The translations under genes were made by a program, and so were the position numbers. Positions 43,609 to 52,614 of a stretch of DNA of 64,000 nucleotides are shown piece by piece. Position 1 is the stretch's first letter. The number at the start of each line of letters is the position of its first letter. Source of the DNA: an uncultured Oscillospiraceae bacterium (lineage in GTDB: Bacteria > Bacillota > Clostridia > Oscillospirales > Oscillospiraceae); the NCBI GenBank assembly GCA_934655875.1, contig CAKUHB010000007.1:29253-93252 (forward strand), read 5' to 3'. The notes beneath the pieces were generated by a model. It did not search any database and was not told the DNA's origin. It saw nothing but the letters and a program-made list of their open reading frames with translations.

Positions 43609-44310
43609 ATGTCTACAATTGCTGAAAATATCGCAAACATCCGCACCCAGATGGCCGAAGCCGCAAAAAAGGCCGGCCGCGATCCGTCTGAGATCCTGCT
43701 CTGCGCCGCGACGAAGATGAACGACGCCGACCGCGTCAAGGAAGCGGTCGCGGCGGGCATCGACTGCTGCGGCGAAAACCGCGTGCAGGAGATCCAGGCC
43801 AAGCGCCCTCTCGGCGCATACGAGGGTAAGCCCCTGCACTTTATTGGCCGTTTGCAGACCAACAAGGTCAAATATCTGGTCGGCGTGGTCGATCTCATTG
43901 AATCCGTCGACCGGATGGAGCTGCTCGAATGCATCGAAAAGCAGGCCGCGAAGGTCGGCGTCGTGCAGAACATTCTGCTCGAGGTCAACATCGGCGGCGA
44001 AGAGAGTAAATCCGGCTTTACCACCGAGGAAGCCGCCGCGCTTGCCGCGCACATGGCGGATTTCCCGCATGTTGCGCTGAAGGGCCTGATGGCGATTCCT
44101 CCGGTCAGTGAATTTCCAGGTGAAAATTGCAGATATTTTGCCGAAATGCGCAATCTTTTTGTTGACATAAAGGCAAAAAAATACGATAATGTGTCCATGG
44201 AATGCCTATCGATGGGCATGAGCGACGATTATACCGACGCGATCGCCGAAGGCTCGACCATGGTGCGCATCGGCACCGCGATTTTCGGCAAGCGGAATTA
44301 TAATATTTAA
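43609..44310 (+). CDS. PLP homeostasis protein, YggS/YlmE family
   Basis: 233 residues. Single-domain alanine-racemase-like barrel binding PLP: LLCAATKMNDADRVKEAV (PLP lysine region), CGENRVQEIQAK, HFIGRLQTNKVKYL, and SMGMSDDYTDAIAEGSTMVRIGTAIFG. Members buffer PLP and affect amino-acid pools. In Firmicutes it precedes sepF (ylmE-ylmF), as here. ATG at 43609 is preferred by homology; an ATG at 43588 in frame overlaps the previous gene. Confidence 0.94.
   Translation: MSTIAENIANIRTQMAEAAKKAGRDPSEILLCAATKMNDADRVKEAVAAGIDCCGENRVQEIQAKRPLGAYEGKPLHFIGRLQTNKVKYLVGVVDLIESVDRMELLECIEKQAAKVGVVQNILLEVNIGGEESKSGFTTEEAAALAAHMADFPHVALKGLMAIPPVSEFPGENCRYFAEMRNLFVDIKAKKYDNVSMECLSMGMSDDYTDAIAEGSTMVRIGTAIFGKRNYNI
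44162..44190 (+). promoter_or_regulatory. Possible internal promoter for sepF-divIVA
   Basis: TTGACA (44162-44167), 17-bp A-rich spacer, GATAAT (44185-44190), inside the yggS coding region about 155 bp before sepF. Confidence 0.45.
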
Positions 44311-44345
44311 AACTAGAGAATCACGATTCTGGAGGATACACTACA

Positions 44346-44864
44346 ATGGGATTTATGGATGATCTGAAGAAGCTGACGAAGCCGTATACCGAGGACGACG
44401 ACGATTTCGATGAATTTGACGACGACGCCCGTCCCAGCCGGCCCAACCGCTCGTCGGCCGCGCCGAAGCCCTCGTACAGCAGCTTCGATCTCGACAGCGA
44501 CGATTCCACCTCTTCCGGCAGCACCGGACGCCGCACGCTTGGCGGTACCGGCACCTCCGGCAGCAAGGTTGTCAACATTCACACTACCGCCCAGATGCAG
44601 GTCGTGCTCGTCAAGCCCGACCGCTTCGATAACGTCTCCGACATCGCCGAGCATCTGCGCAGCAAGCATGCCGTGGTTCTGAATCTGGAATCCACGAATA
44701 AGGATGTAGCAAGACGCCTGGTCGATTTCCTGTCCGGCTGCGCCTACGCGCTCGACGGCAAGATCAAAAAAATCGCCATCAGCACGTACATCATCACGCC
44801 GTATAACGTGGATATTGTCGGCGATCTGATCGACGAGCTGGAGAACAACGGCGTCTATCTTTAA
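44346..44864 (+). CDS. sepF: Cell division protein SepF
   Basis: 172 residues: an amphipathic N-terminal helix (MGFMDDLKKLTKPY) for membrane binding, an acidic/Ser-rich linker (about 15-70), and the DUF552/SepF core (VVLVKPDRFDNVSDIAEHLRSKHAVVLNLESTNKDVARRLVDFL in part, ending ISTYIITPYNVDI). It anchors FtsZ filaments to the membrane. GGAGGAT precedes the ATG. It sits between yggS and divIVA as in the Bacillus ylm cluster. Confidence 0.96.
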   Translation: MGFMDDLKKLTKPYTEDDDDFDEFDDDARPSRPNRSSAAPKPSYSSFDLDSDDSTSSGSTGRRTLGGTGTSGSKVVNIHTTAQMQVVLVKPDRFDNVSDIAEHLRSKHAVVLNLESTNKDVARRLVDFLSGCAYALDGKIKKIAISTYIITPYNVDIVGDLIDELENNGVYL

Positions 44865-44899
44865 TCCATTCTGACTGTTCAGGGAGGGAGGTCGCTTCC

Positions 44900-45697
44900 A
44901 TGTTTACACCGCAGGAAATTCAGGAGCAAACCTTTTCCAAGGCCGTCTTCGGCGGCTATGATATGCAGCAGGTCGATGATTTTCTCGAGCCGCTGACGGA
45001 GGATTATATTACCCTTTACAAGGAAAATTCCGTGCTCAAGGCCAAGATGAAGATTCTGGTCGAAAAGCTGGAGGAATACCGCGCGCAGGAGATGCAGCAG
45101 TCCTCTGCCGTGGCCGACGCGCAGGCGAAAAGCGCGCAGATGATCAAGGAAGCGCAGGCCAAGTGCGCCGCTATGCTGCAAAACGCAGAGGTGAACGCAC
45201 AGTCCAATGCGCAGGTCAACGCCGCAAACGTCCAGCTGGCGCAGCTCAACCAGCAGATCCACGCCGAGCAGGAGCGGCTGAACTACGCGAAAGAAACCGC
45301 GCTCAGCTTCATCTCCGTCATCGAGCGCGACGTGCAGGGCCATCTGGGCCTGCTTGAGACGCTCAAGACGCGTGATCTGACCAAGGAAGAGACGCCGGCC
45401 GGCCAGCAGCCCGCGGCACAGCCCCAGCCCGCGCATGAAAAGCCCTACGACTGGCAGGCCGACAAGCAGCCCCAGCCGCAGCCCGAACCGCAGCCGCAGA
45501 GCGACAGCGCGCAGGAGATCGCGTCCGAAATTTCGGACAATCTCGAAAAGCTGATCGGCAGCGCCCCGGAGGTACAGACTGTCTCTGCGCCCGCACCGGC
45601 CAAGCCCGCGTCCCGCCCGATGCACCCCGAAAGCGCAACGATCAAGTTTGAAGACCTCAAATTTGGCCGCAACTACGACCCGACCGCGAATAAATAA
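44900..45697 (+). CDS. divIVA: DivIVA domain cell-division/polarity protein
   Basis: 265 residues. N-terminal membrane-curvature domain FTPQEIQEQTFSKAVFGGYDMQQVDDFLEPL, then a long coiled coil with many Ala/Gln/Lys (about 35-150), then a Pro/Gln-rich tail (QPQPQPEPQPQSDS) and a short conserved-looking end. DivIVA proteins mark negatively curved membrane at septa and poles. GGGAGGGAGG precedes the ATG. It is the last gene of the cluster and ends in a strong terminator. Confidence 0.94.
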   Translation: MFTPQEIQEQTFSKAVFGGYDMQQVDDFLEPLTEDYITLYKENSVLKAKMKILVEKLEEYRAQEMQQSSAVADAQAKSAQMIKEAQAKCAAMLQNAEVNAQSNAQVNAANVQLAQLNQQIHAEQERLNYAKETALSFISVIERDVQGHLGLLETLKTRDLTKEETPAGQQPAAQPQPAHEKPYDWQADKQPQPQPEPQPQSDSAQEIASEISDNLEKLIGSAPEVQTVSAPAPAKPASRPMHPESATIKFEDLKFGRNYDPTANK

Positions 45698-45733
45698 CAT
45701 CCGGCGTTTGATTTGCGTCCGGTTTACAGCACG

Positions 45734-45768
45734 AAAAAATCCTGCCGCACATTGCGGCAGGATTTTTT
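45734..45768. terminator. Bidirectional rho-independent terminator
   Basis: AAAAAATCCTGCCGCA / TGCGGCAGGATTTTTT, perfect 16-base arms, between convergent divIVA and the transketolase C-terminal gene. Confidence 0.92.
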
Positions 45769-45779
45769 ATCTTTGTTCG

Positions 45780-46727
45780 TTATTTCTTCAGTGCAAGTGC
45801 CTGCTTGACCTTGGCGACGATGCCGTCGGCGTTGACGCCGTAGGCGTCGAGCACAGCCGGGGCCTTGCCGCTGCGGCCAAATTCGTCGTTGACGCCGTGG
45901 CGGACAACGGGAACGGGATAGGTCTCGCCCAGGTATTCGGCGACGGCTGCACCCAGACCGCCGAGAACGTTGGCTTCTTCGGTGGTGACGATAGCGCCGG
46001 TCTCTTCCGCGGCCTTCAGAACCAGCTCAGTGTCGAGCGGTTTGATGGTGTGCATGTCGATGACGCGGGCGGAAACGCCCTCGGCGGCCAGCTTGTCAGC
46101 GGCGGCGAGCGCCATCTGCACGTTCATGCCGACGGCGATGATGGTCACGTCAGAGCCATCGCGGAGCGTGACGCCCTTGCCCAGCTCAAAGCTGTAGCCG
46201 GGAATGGAATCGGTGACGGTCTCCACGGCCAGACGGCCCAGACGCATGTAGGCCGGACCCTCGTAGTTGACGAGCGCTTCCACGGCCAGACGCATCTCAT
46301 TGCCGTCGCACGGGCACAGAACCATCATGCCGGGGATGGCGCGCATGATGGCGAAATCCTCGATGCACTGATGGGTCGCGCCGTCCTCGCCGACGGACAG
46401 ACCGCCGTGGCTGCCGACGACTTTGACGTTCAGGTGCGGATACGCAACGGAGTTGCGCACCTGCTCCCACGCGCGGCCTGCGGCGAACATGGCGAACGTA
46501 TTGACAAACGGCTTGAAGCCGCAAAGGCTCATGCCGGCGGCAACGCCGACCATATCGGCCTCGGCGATGCCCATGTCAAAAAACCGCTCCGGGCAGGCTT
46601 CTTTGAAGAACTTGGTCATGGTAGCGCCGGCAAGATCGGCGTCAAAGCAGACCAGCTCCGGATATTTCTCAGCCAGCGCGGCCAGCGCGCGGCCATATGC
46701 TTCACGGGTTGCGATTTTCTCAGCCAT
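45780..46727 (-). CDS. Transketolase, C-terminal subunit
   Basis: 315 residues covering the pyrimidine-binding and C-terminal domains: DADLAGATMTKFFKEACPERFFDMGIAEADM (in part), VKVVGSHGGLSVGEDGATHQCIEDFA and IDMHTIKPLDTELV. It works with the N-terminal subunit encoded just upstream (3 bp gap) as a two-chain transketolase moving two-carbon units in the pentose phosphate pathway. Split transketolases are common in anaerobic Firmicutes. Confidence 0.94.
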   Translation of the reverse strand: MAEKIATREAYGRALAALAEKYPELVCFDADLAGATMTKFFKEACPERFFDMGIAEADMVGVAAGMSLCGFKPFVNTFAMFAAGRAWEQVRNSVAYPHLNVKVVGSHGGLSVGEDGATHQCIEDFAIMRAIPGMMVLCPCDGNEMRLAVEALVNYEGPAYMRLGRLAVETVTDSIPGYSFELGKGVTLRDGSDVTIIAVGMNVQMALAAADKLAAEGVSARVIDMHTIKPLDTELVLKAAEETGAIVTTEEANVLGGLGAAVAEYLGETYPVPVVRHGVNDEFGRSGKAPAVLDAYGVNADGIVAKVKQALALKK

Positions 46728-46730
46728 GAT

Positions 46731-47573
46731 TTAACCCTCCAGTTCCTTGATCTGCGCTTCCAGCTCCGCCTTGGCGGTCGCCCACTGCTCATCGTTGGGC
46801 GCCTTGCCGTGCCAGCCGGCGTTGTTTTCCATGAAGCTGACGCCCTTGCCCTTGATGGTCTTGGCGAGGATCATGGTGGGCTGACCCTTGGTCTGCTCGG
46901 CTTCCTTGTAGGCTCTTTCGATGTCGGCGAAGTCATGACCGTCGCACTTGACGACGTGCCAGCCGAAGGCTTCGAACTTCTTGTCCAGCGGCTCGGTGGG
47001 CATGACGTCCTTCGTCGCGCCGTCGATCTGCAGACCGTTGACGTCGACGCAGGCGCAGAGATTATCGAGATGGTACTTGTTGGCGGCCATCATGGCTTCC
47101 CAGACCTGACCCTCGGCGAGCTCGCCGTCGCCCAGAATGGCGTAGACGCGGTAATCCTTCTTCGCGGCCTTGCCGGCCAGCGCCATGCCGACGGCAACAG
47201 AGATGCCCTGGCCCAGAGAGCCGGTGGACATGTCAACGCCGGGCACGTATTTCATTTCCACGTGGCCGGACATATGGCCGTCAATACGGCGGAACATCTT
47301 GAGATCCTCGACCGGGAAGAAGCCGCGCAGCGCCAGCGTCGGATAGACGGCGGGCGAGCAGTGACCCTTGGACATGACGAACCGGTCACGGTCGGGGTCG
47401 TGCGGGTTCTTGGGGTCAATGTGCATTTCAGCAAAATACAGGTACGTCAGCACGTCCATGCAGCTCAGCGAGCCGCCCGGATGGCCGGAAGCTGCGTCGT
47501 GCACCATCTGCACGCCGTACAGGCGCGCCTTGGCTGCCGTCAGCTTCAGCTGCTTCAGTTCGGATTGTTCCAT
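46731..47573 (-). CDS. Transketolase, N-terminal TPP-binding subunit
   Basis: 280 residues. Binds thiamine diphosphate: HDAASGHPGGSLSCMDVLTYLYF, SKGHCSPAVYPTLALRG, GSLGQGISVAVGMALAGK, ILGDGELAEGQVWEAMM (TPP motif GDGxxxxG) and KTIKGKGVSFMENNAGWHGK. It pairs with the C-terminal gene directly downstream. AAGGAAGG precedes the ATG. The 220 bp upstream to the DUF711 gene contain only the hairpin CGCGCCGCC/GGCGGCGCG near 47761-47788, which may end the DUF711 transcript. Confidence 0.94.
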   Translation of the reverse strand: MEQSELKQLKLTAAKARLYGVQMVHDAASGHPGGSLSCMDVLTYLYFAEMHIDPKNPHDPDRDRFVMSKGHCSPAVYPTLALRGFFPVEDLKMFRRIDGHMSGHVEMKYVPGVDMSTGSLGQGISVAVGMALAGKAAKKDYRVYAILGDGELAEGQVWEAMMAANKYHLDNLCACVDVNGLQIDGATKDVMPTEPLDKKFEAFGWHVVKCDGHDFADIERAYKEAEQTKGQPTMILAKTIKGKGVSFMENNAGWHGKAPNDEQWATAKAELEAQIKELEG

Positions 47574-47794
47574 ACAGATTCCTTCCTTTGTTCATAGAGT
47601 GAAGCTTCTCCTGCGTTTGTGTTGGGTCTGGTTGCATTCGCGGGAGAATGCAGGTTGCTTCTTGTTGCATTCCATCCTATATCATACAGTATCCGCCGTC
47701 ATTTTTCCAGTGGTAATTCGCACAAAAAACAAAAGTTTTGCGCTGCCGCAAGGAAGCAGAACCGCGCCGCCAATTATTTGGCGGCGCGGAGCGT

Positions 47795-49153
47795 TCAGTT
47801 TTTCAGACTCTGCATCGGGGCCGGGATGCGGCCGCCGCGCGAAATGAAGGCGGAAGCAGACTGGGTGTGCACCGGCATGATGGGCGCCGCGCCGAGCAGT
47901 CCGCCGAACGAGACCTCGTCCCCGACTGTCTTGCCGGGTGCGGGAATGACGCGCACAGCTGTCGTCTTGGAGTTGACCATGCCGACAGCGGCTTCGTCCG
48001 CGATGATGGCGGAGATGGTCTCCGCGCTCGTGTCGCCCGGGACGGCGATCATATCAAGACCCACCGAGCATACGCACGTCATGGCTTCGAGCTTGTCGAG
48101 CGTCAGAACGCCGCTTCTCGCTGCGGCGATCATGCCCTCGTCCTCCGAGACCGGGATAAACGCGCCGGACAGTCCGCCGACGGAGCTGGACGCCATCAGG
48201 CCGCCCTTTTTGACTGCGTCGTTGAGCAGCGCGAGCGCCGCTGTCGTTCCATGCGTGCCGCAGGTCTCAAGCCCCATTTCCTCCAGGATCTGCGCGACGC
48301 TGTCGCCCACGGCGGGCGTCGGCGCAAGCGACAGATCGACTACGCCGAACGGCACGCCCAGCCGCCGGGACGCTTCCTGCGCGACGAGCTGGCCCACGCG
48401 CGTGATGCGGAAGGCTGTTTTTTTGATGCACTCGGCGACCTCGTCGAACGGCCGGCCCTTGACGGATTGCAGCGCGTGATACACAACGCCCGGGCCGGAG
48501 ACGCCGACGCTCACCACAGCATCCGCTTCGCCGACGCCGTGGAACGCGCCCGCCATGAACGGGTTATCCTCCACCGCGTTGCAGAACACGACGAGCTTCG
48601 CGCAGCCAAGGCCGTCCTGCGCCTTTGTCAATTCTGCGGTCTTTTTGATCGCCTGCCCCATGAGACGCACGGCGTCCATGTTGATGCCGGCCTTGGTCGT
48701 GGCGACGTTGACGCTGGAGCAGACCAGCTCCGTCTCCGCCAGTGCCTGCGGGATGGCGGCAATCAGCCGCCGGTCGCCGGATGCAAGCCCCTTGTGGACA
48801 AGCGCGGAAAAGCCGCCGATAAAATCGACGCCGCAGGTCTTGGCCGCGCGATCCATGGCACGGGCGAAGGGCACGAAGTCCTCCGTTTCGCATGCGGCGG
48901 CCACGAGGGCGATCGGCGTGACGGAAATGCGCTTGTTGACGATCGGGATGCCAAGCTCGCGCTCGATCTGGCAGCCGGTCTGCACAAGATACTCTGCCTG
49001 CTGGCAGATTTTGTCATAGATCTTCTGCGCGCAGGCGTCCGGGTTCGGGTCGGCGCAGTCCAGAAGAGAAATGCCCATCGTGATGGTGCGGATATCAAGA
49101 TGCTGGTGGTCGATCATGTCGACGGTGGACATGATATCGGTATGATTCAGCAT
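47795..49153 (-). CDS. DUF711/UPF0210 family (PFL-like fold) protein
   Basis: 452 residues, the normal size of UPF0210. Conserved blocks include MGISLLDCADPN, KRISVTPIALVAAA, GVSGPGVVYHALQSVKG, TRVGQLVAQEASRRLGVPFGVVDLSLAPTPAVGDS and SSSVGGLSGAFIPVSED. The family has a pyruvate-formate-lyase-like structure without known activity. It is encoded right after an ACT-domain gene (16 bp gap), the conserved partner pair in Firmicutes. GGGAGGA precedes the ATG at 49153; the longer upstream frame overlaps the ACT gene. Confidence 0.93.
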   Translation of the reverse strand: MLNHTDIMSTVDMIDHQHLDIRTITMGISLLDCADPNPDACAQKIYDKICQQAEYLVQTGCQIERELGIPIVNKRISVTPIALVAAACETEDFVPFARAMDRAAKTCGVDFIGGFSALVHKGLASGDRRLIAAIPQALAETELVCSSVNVATTKAGINMDAVRLMGQAIKKTAELTKAQDGLGCAKLVVFCNAVEDNPFMAGAFHGVGEADAVVSVGVSGPGVVYHALQSVKGRPFDEVAECIKKTAFRITRVGQLVAQEASRRLGVPFGVVDLSLAPTPAVGDSVAQILEEMGLETCGTHGTTAALALLNDAVKKGGLMASSSVGGLSGAFIPVSEDEGMIAAARSGVLTLDKLEAMTCVCSVGLDMIAVPGDTSAETISAIIADEAAVGMVNSKTTAVRVIPAPGKTVGDEVSFGGLLGAAPIMPVHTQSASAFISRGGRIPAPMQSLKN

Positions 49154-49169
49154 GGCGCGTCCTCCCGGC

Positions 49170-49439
49170 TCAGATGGTGTGCATGGCAGTGAAGATATCC
49201 TGCCGCTGCATGCGGATAGAGACACCCATGGTCTTGCCCTTTTCGGTGACGCGCTTCTGAACGGCGTCAAATTCCGGCGAGCCCTGCGTCCACGCGACGA
49301 GCATGATCATGGTGAACGTTCCCTCCATGATGGTCTGGCTGATTTCCACCACGCTGATGTGCAGCTCAGCCAGCAGCGTGCAGACCTCTGCAATGATCCC
49401 GACCCGATCCGGGCCGACGACGGTGATAATGGCTTTCAT
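49170..49439 (-). CDS. ACT-domain protein (UPF0237)
   Basis: 89 residues, one ACT domain: MKAIITVVGPDRVGIIAEVCTLLAE and VVEISQTIMEGTFTMIML. ACT domains bind amino acids and regulate partners; this one always travels with UPF0210 proteins, so it probably controls the downstream gene product. The ATG at 49439 has GGAGGAGC upstream; a longer frame from 49472 lacks conservation. Confidence 0.92.
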   Translation of the reverse strand: MKAIITVVGPDRVGIIAEVCTLLAELHISVVEISQTIMEGTFTMIMLVAWTQGSPEFDAVQKRVTEKGKTMGVSIRMQRQDIFTAMHTI

Positions 49440-49476
49440 ATATGCTCCTCCGTTTTCAAGATAGACAGACATGGAA

Positions 49477-49682
49477 AAAGGGGCCGTTCGGCCCCTTTCA
49501 TACTGTTAAAAAACTATGAAAAGCAGCTGGATGACAGAGCAGCAGGGGAAGAGTGAAGGGGGCAAAGAGCCCCCTTCGCGTTCAATCAACCAGTTTTTCG
49601 AACTTTGAAAAAGTTCGAAAAACTGTCTCAGCGGGGCGAAAAGACTTTTTCGACACGCTGAAAGGGGCCGTTCGGCCCCTTT
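49477..49682. terminator. Cluster of four stem-loops
   Basis: The gap between the ACT gene and glyS holds AAAGGGGCCG/CGGCCCCTTT (49477-49498), GAAGGGGGC/GCCCCCTTC (49555-49577), CAGTTTTTCGAACTT/AAGTTCGAAAAACTG (49589-49624) and a second identical copy of the first hairpin (49661-49682). The last lies just beyond the glyS stop and is its likely terminator. Confidence 0.75.
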
Positions 49683-49703
49683 CAAGCTCCATTCGCAATT
49701 CGA

Positions 49704-51116
49704 TCAGAACTTCGTGTGCTCTGCCAGCCAGCTCTTCAGCTCGCTGATGGGAACGCGGACCTGCTCCATGGAGTCGCGCTCACGGATGGTGACGGCGTTG
49801 TCGGCCGGCGTCTTGTCGTCGCCGACGGTCGCAAAGTCGACCGTGATGCAGTACGGCGTGCCGATCTCATCCTCGCGGCGATAGCGCTTGCCGATGGAGC
49901 CGGTGTCGTCGTAGTCCAGCATGAAGTCGCTGCACAGATCCTGATAGATCTTGCGGGCCGGCTCCGCCAGCTTCTTGGAGAGCGGCAGGATGGCAGCCTT
50001 GTACGGCGCGAGCGCCGGATGCAGGTGCAGAACGACGCGCACGTCGTTCTTGGCTTCGTCGATGACCTCTTCGTCATACGCTTCACACAGGAACGCCAGC
50101 GCCACACGGTCACAGCCGAGCGACGGCTCGATGACGTAGGGAATATAGTGCTCGTTCTGTTCCTGATCGAAGTAGGTCAGATCCTTGCCGGATGCCTCCT
50201 GATGGCGCTTGAGGTCATAGTCGGTACGGTCGGCAATGCCCCACAGCTCGCCCCAGTCGGTGAACGGGAACGCGTATTCGATGTCGGTCGTGGCGCGGGA
50301 ATAGAACGCCAGCTCTGCCGGCTCATGGTCGCGCAGGCGCAGGTTCTCCTCGTGAATGCCAAGGCTCTTGAGCCAGTTCACGCAGTAATCCTTCCAGTAG
50401 GCGAACCATTCGAGGTCTGTGCCGGGCTTGCAGAAGAACTCGCACTCCATCTGCTCGAACTCACGCGTGCGGAAGGTGAAGTTGCCCGGGGTGATCTCGT
50501 TGCGGAACGCCTTGCCGACCTGGCAGACGCCGAAGGGCAGCTTGCGGCGGGTGGTGCGCTGGATATTTGCGAAGTTTACAAAGATGCCCTGCGCCGTCTC
50601 GGGGCGCAGATAGCAGGTCGAGGAGGAATCCTCGGTGACGCCGATGGCGGTCTTGAACATGAGGTTGAATTTGCGGATGGGGGTGAAGTCATGCTTGCCG
50701 CAGACGGGGCAGACGATGTCCTCATGCTCGGCAATGAACTTGTCCATCTCGTCGAAGCTCATGGCATCGACGTTGACCTCGTGATGCTCTTCACCGATCA
50801 GCTTGTCCGCGCGGTGCCGGGCCTTGCAGGCCTTACAGTCGAGCAGCGGGTCGGAGAAGCTGGAGACGTGGCCGGTCGTAATCCACGTCTGCGGGTTCAT
50901 GATAATGGCCGCGTCGAGACCGACGTTGTACGGGCTTTCCTGCACGAATTTCTTGAGCCACGCCTTTTTGACGTTGTTTTTGAACTCAACGCCGAGAGGG
51001 CCGTAGTCCCAGCTGTTTGCCAGACCGCCGTAGATTTCGCTGCCGGCAAAGACAAAGCCGCGGTTTTTACACAGGGCAATGATCTTGTCCATGGACTTTT
51101 CACTGTTTTTCATCAT
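49704..51116 (-). CDS. glyS: Glycyl-tRNA synthetase (homodimeric, class II)
   Basis: 470 residues, the single-chain alpha2 type found in Gram-positives and eukaryotes, not the alpha/beta form. It shows IYGGLANSWDYGPLGVEFKNNVK, a zinc-like CKACKARHRAD and CPVCGKHDF insertion, motif 2 FRNEITPGNFTFRTREFEQME in part, and motif 3 PSLGCDRVALAFL, then the anticodon-binding domain. AGGAGG precedes the ATG at 51116; no T-box is seen in the 65 bp leader. Confidence 0.96.
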   Translation of the reverse strand: MMKNSEKSMDKIIALCKNRGFVFAGSEIYGGLANSWDYGPLGVEFKNNVKKAWLKKFVQESPYNVGLDAAIIMNPQTWITTGHVSSFSDPLLDCKACKARHRADKLIGEEHHEVNVDAMSFDEMDKFIAEHEDIVCPVCGKHDFTPIRKFNLMFKTAIGVTEDSSSTCYLRPETAQGIFVNFANIQRTTRRKLPFGVCQVGKAFRNEITPGNFTFRTREFEQMECEFFCKPGTDLEWFAYWKDYCVNWLKSLGIHEENLRLRDHEPAELAFYSRATTDIEYAFPFTDWGELWGIADRTDYDLKRHQEASGKDLTYFDQEQNEHYIPYVIEPSLGCDRVALAFLCEAYDEEVIDEAKNDVRVVLHLHPALAPYKAAILPLSKKLAEPARKIYQDLCSDFMLDYDDTGSIGKRYRREDEIGTPYCITVDFATVGDDKTPADNAVTIRERDSMEQVRVPISELKSWLAEHTKF

Positions 51117-51161
51117 TCTTCTCGTCCTCCTGACGTATATCCTCTAGGATTTTATCCTCTT

Positions 51162-51189
51162 ATTATAATGAAATACGCTGCAAAGTCAA
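51162..51189 (-). promoter_or_regulatory. Promoter for glyS
   Basis: On the minus strand TTGACT (51184-51189), 16-bp spacer, TATAAT (51162-51167). Confidence 0.65.
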
Positions 51190-51282
51190 CCGCGGTGGCA
51201 AAATTTGAAGGCCCTGTTTTGTTTTTGCGGAAAATGTGCTATACTTACGTGGATAAAATTTTCCCGGAAAGGATCCAAAGCA

Positions 51283-52347
51283 TTGAAAACGATCGGAAGA
51301 GTGATTGTATCAGCGGTTTTTCTGGTCTTGACCGGCCTGATGATCGCCGCGGCCAAGGCTGCGCCGGCGGCCGTCTTTGCGTTTTACCCAGCCTTTTCCC
51401 GCTGGGCGCTGTCTGCCATTTCGTCTGTGACGGGGCTGGTGCCGATCGCACTGTGGGAGGTGCTGGCGGGGGTGCTGGCACTGTGGTTTTTCTATACGCT
51501 CATCCGCGTGTTTACAAAGCGGCGGAGCCTGCTGCGCTGGCTGTCCGGCGTGCTTCTGGGCGTGAGCGCGGGCGTGTTTTTCTTCGTGGGGCTGTGGGGA
51601 CTGAACCACTATGGCCCGTCTGTCGGGGACAGGCTTGGTCTGGACGTGCGCGAATACAGCAAGCAGGAGCTGGTCGCCGCCACGGCCTATTATGCCGCGC
51701 AGGCGAACGAATACGCGGCGAAAGTCGAGCGGGACGCCGACGGCCGGACGGTCTATCCGGACTTTTCTGCATTGGCCGCGCAGGCCGGCGCGGGCTATGA
51801 CGCGCTGGCGCAGCAGTCGGATGCGTTTACCGGCAATCTGGGCTCTGTCAAGCCGCTGGCAGCATGGCAGCTGTTCAGCCGGACCGGCACGACCGGTATT
51901 TTTGTCTGCCTGACCGCCGAAGCCTGCGTCAACCCGGACACGTATACGGCATGGATCCCCTTTACCATGTGCCACGAGCTTGCCCACCGGCAGGCGATCG
52001 CCGCCGAGGACGAAGCGAACTTCTGCGCGTATCTGGCCTGCATGGCTTCCGGCAGCGACGATTTTGGCTATTCGGGCGCTTTCGGCGCGTATATTTATTG
52101 CCATAACGCCCTTTCCGCCGTCGACCGGCAGGCGGCCAGCGAGATCTGGGGCATGCTCTCCGACAGCGTCGTTGCAGACGTCCGCGCGGCAAACGAGCAT
52201 TACGCCCAGTACGAGGGCAAGGTGCAGGACGCCGCGCAGAAGGTCAACGACACCTATCTGAAGGCCTTCTCCGAGGATTCCGGCGTCCAGAGCTACGGCG
52301 AAGCCGCCGACCTGCTGATCGCGTGGTATCTGAAAAATAATGCTTGA
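51283..52347 (+). CDS. DUF3810 family membrane metalloprotease-like protein
   Basis: 354 residues. Three membrane segments in the first ~115 residues (VIVSAVFLVLTGLMIAAAKA, WEVLAGVLALWFFYTLI, WLSGVLLGVSAGVFFFVGLW), then an external domain with FTMCHELAHRQAIAAEDEANFCAY, i.e. HExxH plus a downstream Glu (gluzincin-like zinc site). The overall pattern (GLNHYGPS, AEACVNPDTYTAWIPFTMCHELAH) is that of DUF3810. Proteolytic function is inferred from the motif. The start TTG at 51283 has GGAAAGGA upstream. Confidence 0.85.
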   Translation: MKTIGRVIVSAVFLVLTGLMIAAAKAAPAAVFAFYPAFSRWALSAISSVTGLVPIALWEVLAGVLALWFFYTLIRVFTKRRSLLRWLSGVLLGVSAGVFFFVGLWGLNHYGPSVGDRLGLDVREYSKQELVAATAYYAAQANEYAAKVERDADGRTVYPDFSALAAQAGAGYDALAQQSDAFTGNLGSVKPLAAWQLFSRTGTTGIFVCLTAEACVNPDTYTAWIPFTMCHELAHRQAIAAEDEANFCAYLACMASGSDDFGYSGAFGAYIYCHNALSAVDRQAASEIWGMLSDSVVADVRAANEHYAQYEGKVQDAAQKVNDTYLKAFSEDSGVQSYGEAADLLIAWYLKNNA

Positions 52348-52372
52348 CAAACGGTGGGGAATTGCGTATAAT
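52344..52372 (+). promoter_or_regulatory. Consensus promoter of tRNA-Val
   Basis: TTGACA (52344-52349), 17 bp, TATAAT (52367-52372). The -35 overlaps the stop codon of the DUF3810 gene. Confidence 0.88.
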
Positions 52373-52384
52373 ATCCCTGCTGAT

Positions 52385-52461
52385 GGACAGTTAGCTCAGC
52401 TGGTATGAGCACATGCTTGACGTGCATGGGGTCACAGGTTCGAGTCCTGTACTGTCCACCA
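52385..52461 (+). tRNA. tRNA-Val (anticodon GAC)
   Basis: 77 nt with encoded CCA. Acceptor stem GGACAGT/ACTGTCC, D-arm TTAGCTCAGCTGG, anticodon arm CATGC-TTGACGT-GCATG (anticodon GAC, reads GUC/GUU), T-arm with GGTTCGAGTCC and discriminator A. Confidence 0.95.
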
Positions 52462-52491
52462 TTAAGCTGTACCCAAAAAGATGCCGCTGCG

Positions 52492-52528
52492 AAAAGCCCA
52501 GAAGTTTCAACGACTTCCGGGCTTTTTT
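52492..52528 (+). terminator. Terminator after tRNA-Val
   Basis: AAAAGCCCAGAAGT / ACTTCCGGGCTTTT stem with TTTTTT end, 30 bp past the tRNA. Confidence 0.8.
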
Positions 52529-52614
52529 GCGCCCATTTTTAGAAGCGTGACAAAAAGATGCCAAAATGGGCTTTGGCAAATTCGATGGACCTGTACCTTT
52601 ACCCAAGGCTTTTT

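Noticed and set aside
51117..51183. Glycine T-box or riboswitch before glyS
   Set aside because: The 65-bp leader has no T-box sequence, Stem I landmarks or terminator.
52437..52461. tRNA-Val 3' end as an island attachment site
   Set aside because: I looked for a direct repeat of the T-arm/acceptor end near the integrase fragment and at the island's right side and saw none; the island edges are better explained by the IS and MITE ends.
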